Assembly: GCA_008015835.1 (NCBI GenBank) | Contig: SSGH01000024.1 | Coordinates: 62,001 to 126,000 of the forward strand | Length of the DNA: 64,000 nucleotides | Direction: 5' to 3' | From: Lysobacter sp. | GTDB taxonomy: Bacteria > Pseudomonadota > Gammaproteobacteria > Xanthomonadales > Xanthomonadaceae | Shown: positions 40,592 through 47,913 of the stretch, one piece after another | Position numbering within the stretch: the first letter of the stretch is position 1 | Layout: the number at the start of each line of letters is the position of its first letter | The notes under the pieces: generated by a model | What the model was told of the DNA's origin: nothing | Databases searched by the model: none | The model's input: only the letters and a program-made list of their open reading frames with translations | Program-made: the position numbers and the translations under genes

Positions 40592-41263
40592 TCAGGGCTT
40601 CGCAAGCTCGGCGCGCACCTTGGTCAACATCGCCTGCGCTTCTTTGCGGCGGCCTTGATCGGCGGTTTCGCGGCCCGCGCGCGGCGGCGCGGCGATGGCT
40701 TTTTCCAGCGCGGCGGCGGCGGCTTTGTATTCGCCCTGTTCGCGCAGGAAATCGGCGTAGAAATAATTGGCGTCGATGCCGTTGGGGTCGATCTGCAGCG
40801 CTTTCTTCAGCATCGTCCGCGCTTTGTCGTCGTCGCCGAACCCGATCGGCCAGCCCGGCACTTGGTAGTACAACGAGCCGAGGCTGGTGTAGGCCGAGCC
40901 CGACAGCGCATTCGGTTCGATCGCGATCGCCTGCTCGAATTCCTTGCGTGCCTGCTTCACCAAACCGAGCGCGCCGACCCCGCCTTTTTCGCCGGCCCAA
41001 CTGGACAGCACGATGCCTTCCCAAATCAACGCGCCGGCCTCCCGCGGATGCGCCTTGCGCGCGGCTTCGGCGCGCTTGGACAGCGTTTCCAACGCGGCGG
41101 CGCGCTGCGGCTTAGGCGTTTTGTACATGATGTCGGCCCATTGGTCCTGCACCGCGCCGACATCGGCGGGCAGGCTGGGATCGGCGGCGCGGGCGAAACC
41201 GACCGCGCTCAGACACGCGATGAGCGCGAGCGGCAGCGCGCGGTTAGGAGCGAACGGGGTCAT
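40592..41263 (-). CDS. Exported TPR protein
   Basis: 223 residues. Signal peptide MTPFAPNRALPLALIACLSA ... GFARA, then a helical domain with TPR spacing (ARKEFEQAIAIEPNALSGSA, ARTMLKKALQIDPNGIDANY, GEYKAAAAALEKAIAAP). Probably a periplasmic scaffold. Its start overlaps the SDR gene by 20 bp and its stop is 21 bp before the response-regulator gene, linking the enzyme genes to the two-component system. ATG 41263 begins the signal peptide. Family function unknown. Confidence 0.8.
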   Translation of the reverse strand: MTPFAPNRALPLALIACLSAVGFARAADPSLPADVGAVQDQWADIMYKTPKPQRAAALETLSKRAEAARKAHPREAGALIWEGIVLSSWAGEKGGVGALGLVKQARKEFEQAIAIEPNALSGSAYTSLGSLYYQVPGWPIGFGDDDKARTMLKKALQIDPNGIDANYFYADFLREQGEYKAAAAALEKAIAAPPRAGRETADQGRRKEAQAMLTKVRAELAKP

Positions 41264-42131
41264 GCGGAACCTCCACGGACGAAGACGAGACGGACGAAGC
41301 GGTCGAGGACGAACTTGTCGAAGACGACGCGCCGGAAGACGCGGCGGCATGACGCCGCACGATGGGGAGACGCTTTTTGAGATCGCGATCGATCAACCCG
41401 GGCAGCAGCCCGTTCAAACGCACGAACAGCGCCTCCGGCCAACCCAATTGCGCGCGCGTCGTTCCGCGTTCGATCGCGGCGCGCAGCGCGGCGGCGACCG
41501 TCTCGGGCGCGTCCTCGGCGGTCTTGAGTTCGCGATTCATCGCGACCACGGCGGCGCTGTTGAAATCGGTGCGGGTCGCGCGCGGCGCGAGATATTGGAA
41601 CCGGATCGGCGCGTCGGCGTATTCGCGATGCAGGCCTTCGATCAACCCGCGCAATCCGTACTTACTGGCGCTGTACCCGGCGAAGCCCGGAAACGCCAAC
41701 GCGCCGAACGTAGAACCGACCGCGACCACCGCGGCTGGCGCCTGCGCGCGCAGCGCCGGCAACAGCGCGCGGATCAACTGCATCGGCGCGGTGAGATTGG
41801 TGCGCACCATGCGCTCCAAGGCCTCGTCGCTTTGCGATTCGAACAGACCGAACGCCGCCTGCGCATGCGCGAGCACCAGCACCGAGACCTTCTCGTCGCG
41901 GGCGCGCGCGACGATGTCGGCGCGACCGTCGGCCTCGGAGACATCGGCCGCCAGCGCGACGACGGCGCCCAGCGGATGCGCGTCGACGAGGCGACGCAGA
42001 CGCGCGGCATCGCGACCGATCGCGAGCACGCGCGCGCCGGACGCGACGAATTCGGCGGTCAGCGCCGCGCCGATACCGCCGGACGCGCCGGTAAGCGCGA
42101 CGGTGCGGCCGCGCAGATCGAGCGCGCTCAT
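41244..42131 (-). CDS. Short-chain dehydrogenase/reductase
   Basis: 295 residues. TGASGGIG at 14-21 binds NAD(P); AADVSEADG, Ser140 in VAVGS and the catalytic pair Tyr153/Lys157 in YSASK complete a classical SDR site. A GTTRAQLGWPEALFVRLNGL segment resembles membrane-near SDRs acting on lipids or fatty aldehydes. The last 35 residues are a Ser/Ala low-complexity tail (AAASSGASSSTSSSSTASSV). ATG 42131 overlaps the upstream stop by 4 bp (ATGA). It probably reduces or oxidises the product of the preceding oxidase and ligase genes; substrate unknown. Confidence 0.88.
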   Translation of the reverse strand: MSALDLRGRTVALTGASGGIGAALTAEFVASGARVLAIGRDAARLRRLVDAHPLGAVVALAADVSEADGRADIVARARDEKVSVLVLAHAQAAFGLFESQSDEALERMVRTNLTAPMQLIRALLPALRAQAPAAVVAVGSTFGALAFPGFAGYSASKYGLRGLIEGLHREYADAPIRFQYLAPRATRTDFNSAAVVAMNRELKTAEDAPETVAAALRAAIERGTTRAQLGWPEALFVRLNGLLPGLIDRDLKKRLPIVRRHAAASSGASSSTSSSSTASSVSSSSVEVPHDPVRS

Positions 42132-42832
42132 GCGGCCTCCGCGACGGCGCCGACGTTCGCGTCGGCGTCGAAGGTGGTCGGCGCGTGCTCGCGCAGGCTG
42201 CGGAAGACATCGGCGTATAAGCGATAGAAGCGACGCGCGGCATGGACGACGGCGGCGCGGTCGTCGGCATCGTCCAAACGATTCATCAACGTCTCGTAGA
42301 ACCCGGTGTGTTCGATATCGAGATCGCCGTGCGAACGCAGATACGAAAACGCGTTACGCGGCAGATTCAAGCCGTGTTCGATCGCTTCCGCGACCCGCGT
42401 CGCCAGCGCGACGCTAGTGCCTTCCAGCACCAGCACCATGCCGAAGAACCCGACCGGGTTGCCGCGCGCGATGGTGTCGTAGGCGTACGCGACCATCATC
42501 TCGGTGGCGAACGCGGGCGTGGCGTTCGCGGCGGCGTCGCGATCCGCGCCGCAGGCGGCGATATCGTCGAGGATCCACTCTTGGTGGCCCATTTCTTCCT
42601 CGATGTATTCGCCGATCGCGCTACGCAGCCACTCCAGGCGCGCCGGCAAGCGCGCGCCGCAGGCCATCAACAGCGGCACCGTGTGACGCACATGATGGTA
42701 AGCCTGGGTCAGAAACGCGACGTAGTCGGCCGGCGCGATGCGTCCGTCGAGCGCGTCGCGGATGATCGGCACCGACAGCAGCGCCTCGCGTTCGGTTTGC
42801 GTGGCGGCGAGAAGGTCGTCGTGAAAACTCAT
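42128..42832 (-). CDS. Haem-oxygenase-like diiron oxidase (TenA/UndA-related)
   Basis: 234 residues, all helical. Candidate iron ligands follow the HDO pattern: Glu78-80 and His83 in EEEMGHQEW, Glu137 in VLVLEGTS, and His168, Asp172, His175 in SHGDLDIEH (Hx3DxxH). This separates it from TenA thiaminases, which lack the His/Asp set, and relates it to the iron oxidases such as UndA that cut fatty acids or hydroxylate amino acids. ATG 42832 overlaps the ligase stop by 4 bp. Within this operon it should act on the acyl chain activated by the ligase, which is inference. Confidence 0.82.
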   Translation of the reverse strand: MSFHDDLLAATQTEREALLSVPIIRDALDGRIAPADYVAFLTQAYHHVRHTVPLLMACGARLPARLEWLRSAIGEYIEEEMGHQEWILDDIAACGADRDAAANATPAFATEMMVAYAYDTIARGNPVGFFGMVLVLEGTSVALATRVAEAIEHGLNLPRNAFSYLRSHGDLDIEHTGFYETLMNRLDDADDRAAVVHAARRFYRLYADVFRSLREHAPTTFDADANVGAVAEAA

Positions 42833-44388
42833 GCGGGGATCTCGTGGGAAGTTTCGTTGGCGTTGCGGTCGCGCGCGACTTCGAGGCGAGACGCGGCGGC
42901 ATCCCCCGTGGCGCAACGCGATGCGTAACGCGCGTCGATGGCGTCGGCGTAGCGCTGCGCGATGGCGTCGCGGCGCAACCGCCCGTTGGGGGTGAGCAAT
43001 CCGTTCTCGACCGCGAACGGCGCGTCGGCGCGCACGTAATCGCCGATCTGTGCGTAATCGGGCAAGCCGCGATTGATCTCGATCAGCGCGCGGCGAATGC
43101 TCGCGTCGTCGGCATCGGGGCGACGCAGGCCGAGCACCGCAACGTTGTGCGGGCGCGCTTCGCCCACCACCATGGCTTGCGCGAACAACGGGTGCTGCAG
43201 CACTTCGGTTTCCACCCATTCGGGCGACACGTTGCGACCGTATGCGGTGACGAACATGTGTTTGCGACGACCCGTGATGTGTACGAAACCGTCGTCGTCG
43301 ATACGACCGAGATCGCCGGTGGCGATCGGCCCCGGCGGCAGCGCGTCGGCAGCGTCGAGATACCCGAGGCAGCGCACGCCGTCGACCCACAACTCTTCGT
43401 CGCGCACGAACACGCGCGCATGCGGCAGCGGACGGCCGACGCTGCCCGGACGCACCGCGCCGGGACGATTGAGGCACACCACCGACGCGCATTCGGTCAG
43501 GCCGTAGCCTTCGTACACCGGCAGCCCCACCGCCGCCGCGCGCGCCAACAAGCCCTCGCCCACGCGTCCGCCGCCCACCGCGACGAAACGCAGGGACGAG
43601 GGCAAACCATGACCTTGCTCGGCCGCCATCGTCAGCGCCAACAGCAATTGCGGGAACACGATGACGCTTTCCGGCGCGTAGCGATGCAAACAGCGCAGCA
43701 GCGCGGCGATATCGAGCCCGGCCGCGCCGCTGTAGCCGATTTCCGCCAACGACGGCACCGCGATCTCGGCATCGGTCAGCCACGCGGCATACACGCCGGC
43801 GATGTTTTCGAGCAGCGTCGACAGCGGCATCAAACACAAATGTCGGCGCGGGCGCAGCGAGGCGGTGGCGTCGGTGAGCGAGGTCGCGACGCGCAGCATC
43901 GACGCGGCGTCCAAGCACACGCCTTTGGCGTGCGCGGTGGTGCCGGAGGTGTAGGTGATGCAGGCCGTGCCCGCGGGTAACGCGACCTGCGCCGCATCGA
44001 GGCGCGATGCGCGCAGCCCGGGGACGAGCGGCGCGGCATCCGACGGCGCCATCGCCTCGGCGACCACGACGGCCTCCGCGCCGCTGGTGCGCAGCGCGTG
44101 CGCGGTCTGCGCAGGCGTGAAGAACGTCGGCAGCGGAATATGCGCGCCGCCGATGCGACGCAGCGCAAGATCGAGAATCAACCACGGCGCGCCGTTGTCC
44201 AAACGGCTGGCGACGCGACGCAGGCCGGCGGCGGTCAGCGCATCCGCGCAGCGATCGACGGCGTCGGCGAGCGAGCGCGCATCGCGTTCGCCGTCGGCCG
44301 ACAGAATGCGCAAGGACGACGACGGCAAAGCGTCGAACATCGCCTCGAACGAAGGCGGCTGCGCGGCGGAATCGAGCATCGCGTTCAT
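42829..44388 (-). CDS. Acyl-AMP ligase / AMP-binding enzyme
   Basis: 519 residues. CITYTSGTTAHAKGVCLDAA is the AMP-binding P-loop, EGYGLTECASVVCLNRPG the A5 region, and ATGDLGRIDDDGFVHITGRR the hinge. The C-terminal lysine expected for adenylation seems to be in NGLLTPNGRLRRDAI, where Arg replaces the usual NGK Lys, so full catalysis is uncertain. It resembles long-chain acyl-CoA/acyl-AMP ligases more than Acs. Overlaps both neighbours by 4 bp (ATGA). It probably activates a carboxylic acid for the downstream enzymes. Confidence 0.86.
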   Translation of the reverse strand: MNAMLDSAAQPPSFEAMFDALPSSSLRILSADGERDARSLADAVDRCADALTAAGLRRVASRLDNGAPWLILDLALRRIGGAHIPLPTFFTPAQTAHALRTSGAEAVVVAEAMAPSDAAPLVPGLRASRLDAAQVALPAGTACITYTSGTTAHAKGVCLDAASMLRVATSLTDATASLRPRRHLCLMPLSTLLENIAGVYAAWLTDAEIAVPSLAEIGYSGAAGLDIAALLRCLHRYAPESVIVFPQLLLALTMAAEQGHGLPSSLRFVAVGGGRVGEGLLARAAAVGLPVYEGYGLTECASVVCLNRPGAVRPGSVGRPLPHARVFVRDEELWVDGVRCLGYLDAADALPPGPIATGDLGRIDDDGFVHITGRRKHMFVTAYGRNVSPEWVETEVLQHPLFAQAMVVGEARPHNVAVLGLRRPDADDASIRRALIEINRGLPDYAQIGDYVRADAPFAVENGLLTPNGRLRRDAIAQRYADAIDARYASRCATGDAAASRLEVARDRNANETSHEIPA

Positions 44389-45086
44389 GGCGCGGCCGCG
44401 TAGACCAAACCGAGCGGCGCGGTGATCCACCAACCGCGTTCGGCGGGGTCCGCTTCGTCGGCGCGACGCTGCAGATAGGCGTAGCCGGAGGCGAGATCGC
44501 CGGTCAGCACCATGGGTTTTGCGTCGTAATACCGGCCCCATCGGTTGTCGCCGTCCTGCACGCGCGCCGGATCGGCGGGCGCGAGCGGCACGGTTTGCAG
44601 ATGCAGGCGATCGAAGGTGTTGCGCAGTTGCCGTGTCGCCGCGAACAGCACCCAGCGCAGGCCTTCGGCATGCAGCAAACCGGTGAGGCGCACGATCACT
44701 TCGCGCGCGTCGCCGGGCGTGCGCGAGGCGAAATTGCCGACTTCGACCACGCGCTCGCGCACGACGCCGGTGCGCTGCGCGCGCGCGATTTCGCTTTCGG
44801 CGTCGGCATCGAGATAGCGCTCGACAAACAAGCGCCCCTCGCGCGCATAGCGCAGCCCGACCACCGCGCGGAGTTCGCGCGCGTCGTCGCGGAAAGCGAT
44901 CAAATGCGGCAGAAACGTTCGCAGCTCCGCGCCGTAGCGTTCGCGATAGACGGCGGCGATGAACGCCTCCGCTTCGGCGCGTTGAGGATGCTCGGATTCG
45001 ACGCGCTCGAGATGCAGACGGCGCACGACGGACGAGGCGGTCGAGGCGGTCGAAGGAGGCGGGACGTTCGAGGAGGAGGCCAGCAT
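44385..45086 (-). CDS. Thermostable-hemolysin-family protein (GNAT-like)
   Basis: 233 residues. RRLHLERVESEHPQRAEAEA, FIAAVYRERYGAELRTFLPH, AVVGLRYAREGRLFVERYLD and VVEVGNFASR match the PF12261 thermostable hemolysin family, whose fold resembles acyltransferases such as autoinducer synthases. It may transfer an acyl group rather than lyse cells; the name comes from a Vibrio protein. The N terminus is a Ser/Pro low-complexity leader (MLASSSNVPPPSTASTASSV). First gene of the overlapping set hemolysin-ligase-diiron oxidase-SDR. Upstream lie 354 bp of regulatory and repeat DNA. Confidence 0.82.
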   Translation of the reverse strand: MLASSSNVPPPSTASTASSVVRRLHLERVESEHPQRAEAEAFIAAVYRERYGAELRTFLPHLIAFRDDARELRAVVGLRYAREGRLFVERYLDADAESEIARAQRTGVVRERVVEVGNFASRTPGDAREVIVRLTGLLHAEGLRWVLFAATRQLRNTFDRLHLQTVPLAPADPARVQDGDNRWGRYYDAKPMVLTGDLASGYAYLQRRADEADPAERGWWITAPLGLVYAAAP

Positions 45087-45108
45087 GGGCGCTCATGCTC
45101 GATGCAAT

Positions 45109-45165
45109 CGATTAAATCTCGATTAGGCGGTTGTTACTCGCCTGTGAGGATGCGATTAAACAAGC
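45109..45165 (-). promoter_or_regulatory. AT-rich CGATTA repeats upstream of the hemolysin-type operon
   Basis: CGATTA occurs at 45109, 45120 and 45153, in an AT-rich pocket 20-80 bp upstream of the operon's first ATG. Direct hexamers about one helical turn apart (45109/45120, 11 bp) are what OmpR-type regulators bind. A promoter or operator for the operon's own response regulator is plausible but untested. Confidence 0.35.
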
Positions 45166-45284
45166 GTTAGTTCGCCTGGAGCGATCGTCTTCGCCCGAAT
45201 GCGATGCGTCGCGCTGCGAAGACGATGAGGATGTGACCTCGTTCGCGTTTTGCGACCGGCCATCGACGCGTTTTTGTTGTGGTT

Positions 45285-45385
45285 CGCCGAAATAGAAATT
45301 AGAAGCAGGAATTAGAAGCGGGAAACAGAAGTAGGAACTAGAAGTCAGCGTTAGAAACGGGAAATAGGAACGAAGAAAGTACCGA
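45285..45385. repeat. Degenerate purine-rich tandem repeat
   Basis: A one-sided purine tract built from units such as GAATTAGAAGC, GGAAACAGAAG, TAGGAACTAGAAG, GTTAGAAACGGG and GAAATAGGAAC, spaced roughly 11-14 bp. It lies between the second effector gene and the hemolysin-type operon, in the gene-free stretch 45087-45440. Function unknown; composition is unlike the rest of the window. Confidence 0.7.
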
Positions 45386-45440
45386 AGCGGGCGGCGAGGC
45401 CAGAGAGACCTTGCCGCTCGTCTCGCGCGAGGCGAGGCGC

Positions 45441-47138
45441 TCAACGCGACGGCGCGGCGACCGTCGGCACGTCCTGCTGCTGCCCGGGCGCGCGCTGCGT
45501 GCGGGCCTGTTCGTCCAGCGCGGCTTCGACGCGTTTGCTCGATTCCTGCACGGGCGTGCTCAGGGCCTGATCCAACGGCACCGTCTTCAGTTTCTGCGCG
45601 GGGTCGTTGACGCCGCCTTCCATCGCGATCAGGCGGTCGGCGTTGCGGTTGAGCAACACCGTGTCGATGCGTTTCAGCGGGTCTTGGCCTTCCACCGCGC
45701 CTGCGGTGAGCGCCGCGGCGGCGCGACTGCGCTGGTCGGCGTCCATGCTGCTGGGCGGAATGTTCGGCGAGGTCTCGATGCCCTGCAGCGCCTGGCGATA
45801 CATCGGATTGCCGGGGTGGCCGGGTTCCGCGACGGTCGGCGCCGGCGCTTGCGGGGTTTGCGGGGCCATCGCGCGGTCGGTCGTGGGTGCGCCGGGAATC
45901 GGCGCGAGCGGCAAGGCCCGGTATTCCAGGCCTTCGGTCAATTTGGGATCGACCGGTTCGCGACGGCGATTTTCCTCGCTCGGCGGCAATTGCACGCGAA
46001 CCGCACCGCGACCGGTGTTGATGTAGTCGTATTCCGGCGGCCCCAACTGCAGATTCGTATCGCGGACGCCGTCCTTGTCGAAGCCCATGCGCGTGTAGAC
46101 CTTCGGCATGTGGCGTTCGGAATCGTGGATGACGTTGCTGCTGTTCGCGGTGAGGCCCTGCGCTTCCGGGCGCAGCGTGAGCAGCGGCGTGGGGTTGTCC
46201 ACGAGGCCGTTGAGGTATTGCTTGGCCATGTTGGTGTTGCGCACGCCCAAGCCGTTCGCGAAATAGCCGTCGCCGATGTCGCTGTGCGCGCCGGGAACGG
46301 TGATGTTGAGCGAACGCTTGTCGTCGCTGAAGCCCGACGGCAAATGCGGCGTTCCGACGAACTGGTCGCGGGTTTCGTCGCGCGCGGTGATTTGCAGGGC
46401 GGAGACGACCGACGGCGGCAGCCGACGATCGTAATTGCGCGGGTCCCCGGTCGCGACCGGATCCTCCAGCAACGCCGCCTGTTTGACTTGGCCCGGCGCT
46501 ACCAGCGGCGCTTTGGTGTATTCGACGCTGGTGATCAGGCCGTCGTGGGTGGTTTTGTACTTGGCGCCGGTCGGGTCTTGGATGCCGCGCTCGTCGACGA
46601 GACGTGTGAAATACGCCGCTTCCTCCGCGCCGCGGCTGAAGCCGATCGCCGCGACGCGGATATCGGCATTCGGGTTTTCCTTCATCCACTTCGCGGATTG
46701 TTCGATGAACTGCCGGTACATGGTTTCGGCGCGTTCTTCGAAGGTGTGCCCGGTCGCGCCGTCCGTGCTCCAACTGCTGTACGCGCCGGTGCCGGGGCCG
46801 TTGACGTAGCCGGAGGCGACGTTGGTCACGCCCGCCGCGCGTTGCTGCTGAATTTCCTGGTGAATCTGCGCGACGCCGGTCCGCGCGCCTTTGGACGGGT
46901 CGTTCATGTCGTTTCCGGTGCCGTCCAGCACCGCGACGAACAAACGCTCGTTGGGCCGGTCGCTGCTGACCAGCACCGGAACCTGCATCTCGCCCAATTT
47001 GCGGTTAGCGGCGTCGTAGGCTTTCAGATCGGCGGCCGTGGCCAGCGCGACTTCGACGTCGTCCTTCTTGATCGGACGGCCTCGTTCGTCCACCAGTACC
47101 GGCCGGCCCGGTACGACGTCCCCATCGTTGTTCGGCAT
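45441..47138 (-). CDS. DUF2235 lipase-type effector with XVIPCD-like domain (second copy)
   Basis: 565 residues. DUF2235 core: LFVAVLDGTGNDMNDPSKGA (GTGND 73-77), AIGFSRGAEEAA (Ser168), TVPGAHSDIGDGYFANGLG (Asp287). C-terminal secretion domain from about residue 440: HPGNPMYRQALQGIE, DQRSRAAAALTAGAV, LKRIDTVLLNRNADRLIAME, GGVNDPAQKLKTVPLDQALS, TPVQESS. A typical Xanthomonadales T4SS antibacterial effector layout. AGGAGGGG lies about 13 bp before ATG 47138. A lipoprotein gene ends 61 bp upstream and is the likely immunity partner. The predicted action is phospholipid cleavage in a target cell. No VirB/VirD4 genes are in the window. Confidence 0.87.
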   Translation of the reverse strand: MPNNDGDVVPGRPVLVDERGRPIKKDDVEVALATAADLKAYDAANRKLGEMQVPVLVSSDRPNERLFVAVLDGTGNDMNDPSKGARTGVAQIHQEIQQQRAAGVTNVASGYVNGPGTGAYSSWSTDGATGHTFEERAETMYRQFIEQSAKWMKENPNADIRVAAIGFSRGAEEAAYFTRLVDERGIQDPTGAKYKTTHDGLITSVEYTKAPLVAPGQVKQAALLEDPVATGDPRNYDRRLPPSVVSALQITARDETRDQFVGTPHLPSGFSDDKRSLNITVPGAHSDIGDGYFANGLGVRNTNMAKQYLNGLVDNPTPLLTLRPEAQGLTANSSNVIHDSERHMPKVYTRMGFDKDGVRDTNLQLGPPEYDYINTGRGAVRVQLPPSEENRRREPVDPKLTEGLEYRALPLAPIPGAPTTDRAMAPQTPQAPAPTVAEPGHPGNPMYRQALQGIETSPNIPPSSMDADQRSRAAAALTAGAVEGQDPLKRIDTVLLNRNADRLIAMEGGVNDPAQKLKTVPLDQALSTPVQESSKRVEAALDEQARTQRAPGQQQDVPTVAAPSR

Positions 47139-47199
47139 GTTCGAAACCCCCTCCTGGTACCGCTCGGCTCTCGGCTGCCGTTCGGCAGCCCGTTCGGTG

Positions 47200-47829
47200 T
47201 CAATACGTCCGGCTGTAGACCTTGATCAGGTCGTCGCGGAACGCGCTGAATTTGTTGCCCGGGATTTGCTCGCGCTTGGTCGGGATCATGGTCCGGGTGT
47301 AGACGTTGACCGTGCGGTCGTTCACCTCGACCAGGACATGGGTGGCGCCCATGCTGACCCCTTCCGGAATCTCGTCGCGCGGCACCTGATGGCGGATCGC
47401 GCCGTCGGCGAAGATCGCCGCGATATCCACCTCGGCCCGCAGTTCGGCGCCGGCCTTGCAGCGCCAGACGATTTCGGCGGGCGGCGTGGTGCGCGCGACC
47501 GGACCGTAGCTCGCGGTCATCGCCGCATCGTAGGCCTGCGGAGTCATCGCAGCGACCGACCCGGTGGGCGCGGGGTTGCCGAACTCGAAGTCGTTGTAGA
47601 CCACGCGACAGCTCTGCGTATCGAAACAGGCGACGCCGAACTGCAAGTGACTGAAAAAAATGGGCCAATCGGCCACGGTGCCGGTGTACGGCCGGTTCGC
47701 GGCGGCAGGCGGTTCGGAAACGATCGAATGGGTCATGGCGGGTTGGCATCCGGCGAGGAACGCGATCCCGAGCAACGCCGCCGCCGTTCGGCGCCAGGGC
47801 CGGGCCGGGCGGTGGGATGAGCGGGACAT
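47200..47829 (-). CDS. Lipoprotein, candidate immunity protein for the adjacent effector
   Basis: 209 residues from ATG 47829. MSRSSHRPARPWRRTAAALL and GIAFLAGC give a lipoprotein signal with lipobox LAGC; the residue after Cys is Gln, consistent with outer-membrane sorting. The mature part (VADWPIFFSHLQFGVACFDT...) has four further cysteines and no known domain. It lies 61 bp upstream of the lipase-type effector on the same strand. Periplasmic lipoproteins encoded beside lipase effectors commonly neutralise them, so X-Tfi is a reasonable guess; no homology proof. Confidence 0.7.
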   Translation of the reverse strand: MSRSSHRPARPWRRTAAALLGIAFLAGCQPAMTHSIVSEPPAAANRPYTGTVADWPIFFSHLQFGVACFDTQSCRVVYNDFEFGNPAPTGSVAAMTPQAYDAAMTASYGPVARTTPPAEIVWRCKAGAELRAEVDIAAIFADGAIRHQVPRDEIPEGVSMGATHVLVEVNDRTVNVYTRTMIPTKREQIPGNKFSAFRDDLIKVYSRTY

Positions 47830-47913
47830 CGAATCCGTCGCCTCCTGCGGACGGAAGGGTCCGACGACACTAGCACCGCTTTCCCGGCCGAGGCAAGGCA
47901 CGCCGGACCAGGC

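Noticed and set aside
42128-42832. TenA thiaminase
   Set aside because: The His/Asp/Glu set of an iron oxidase is present and no thiamine genes are near.
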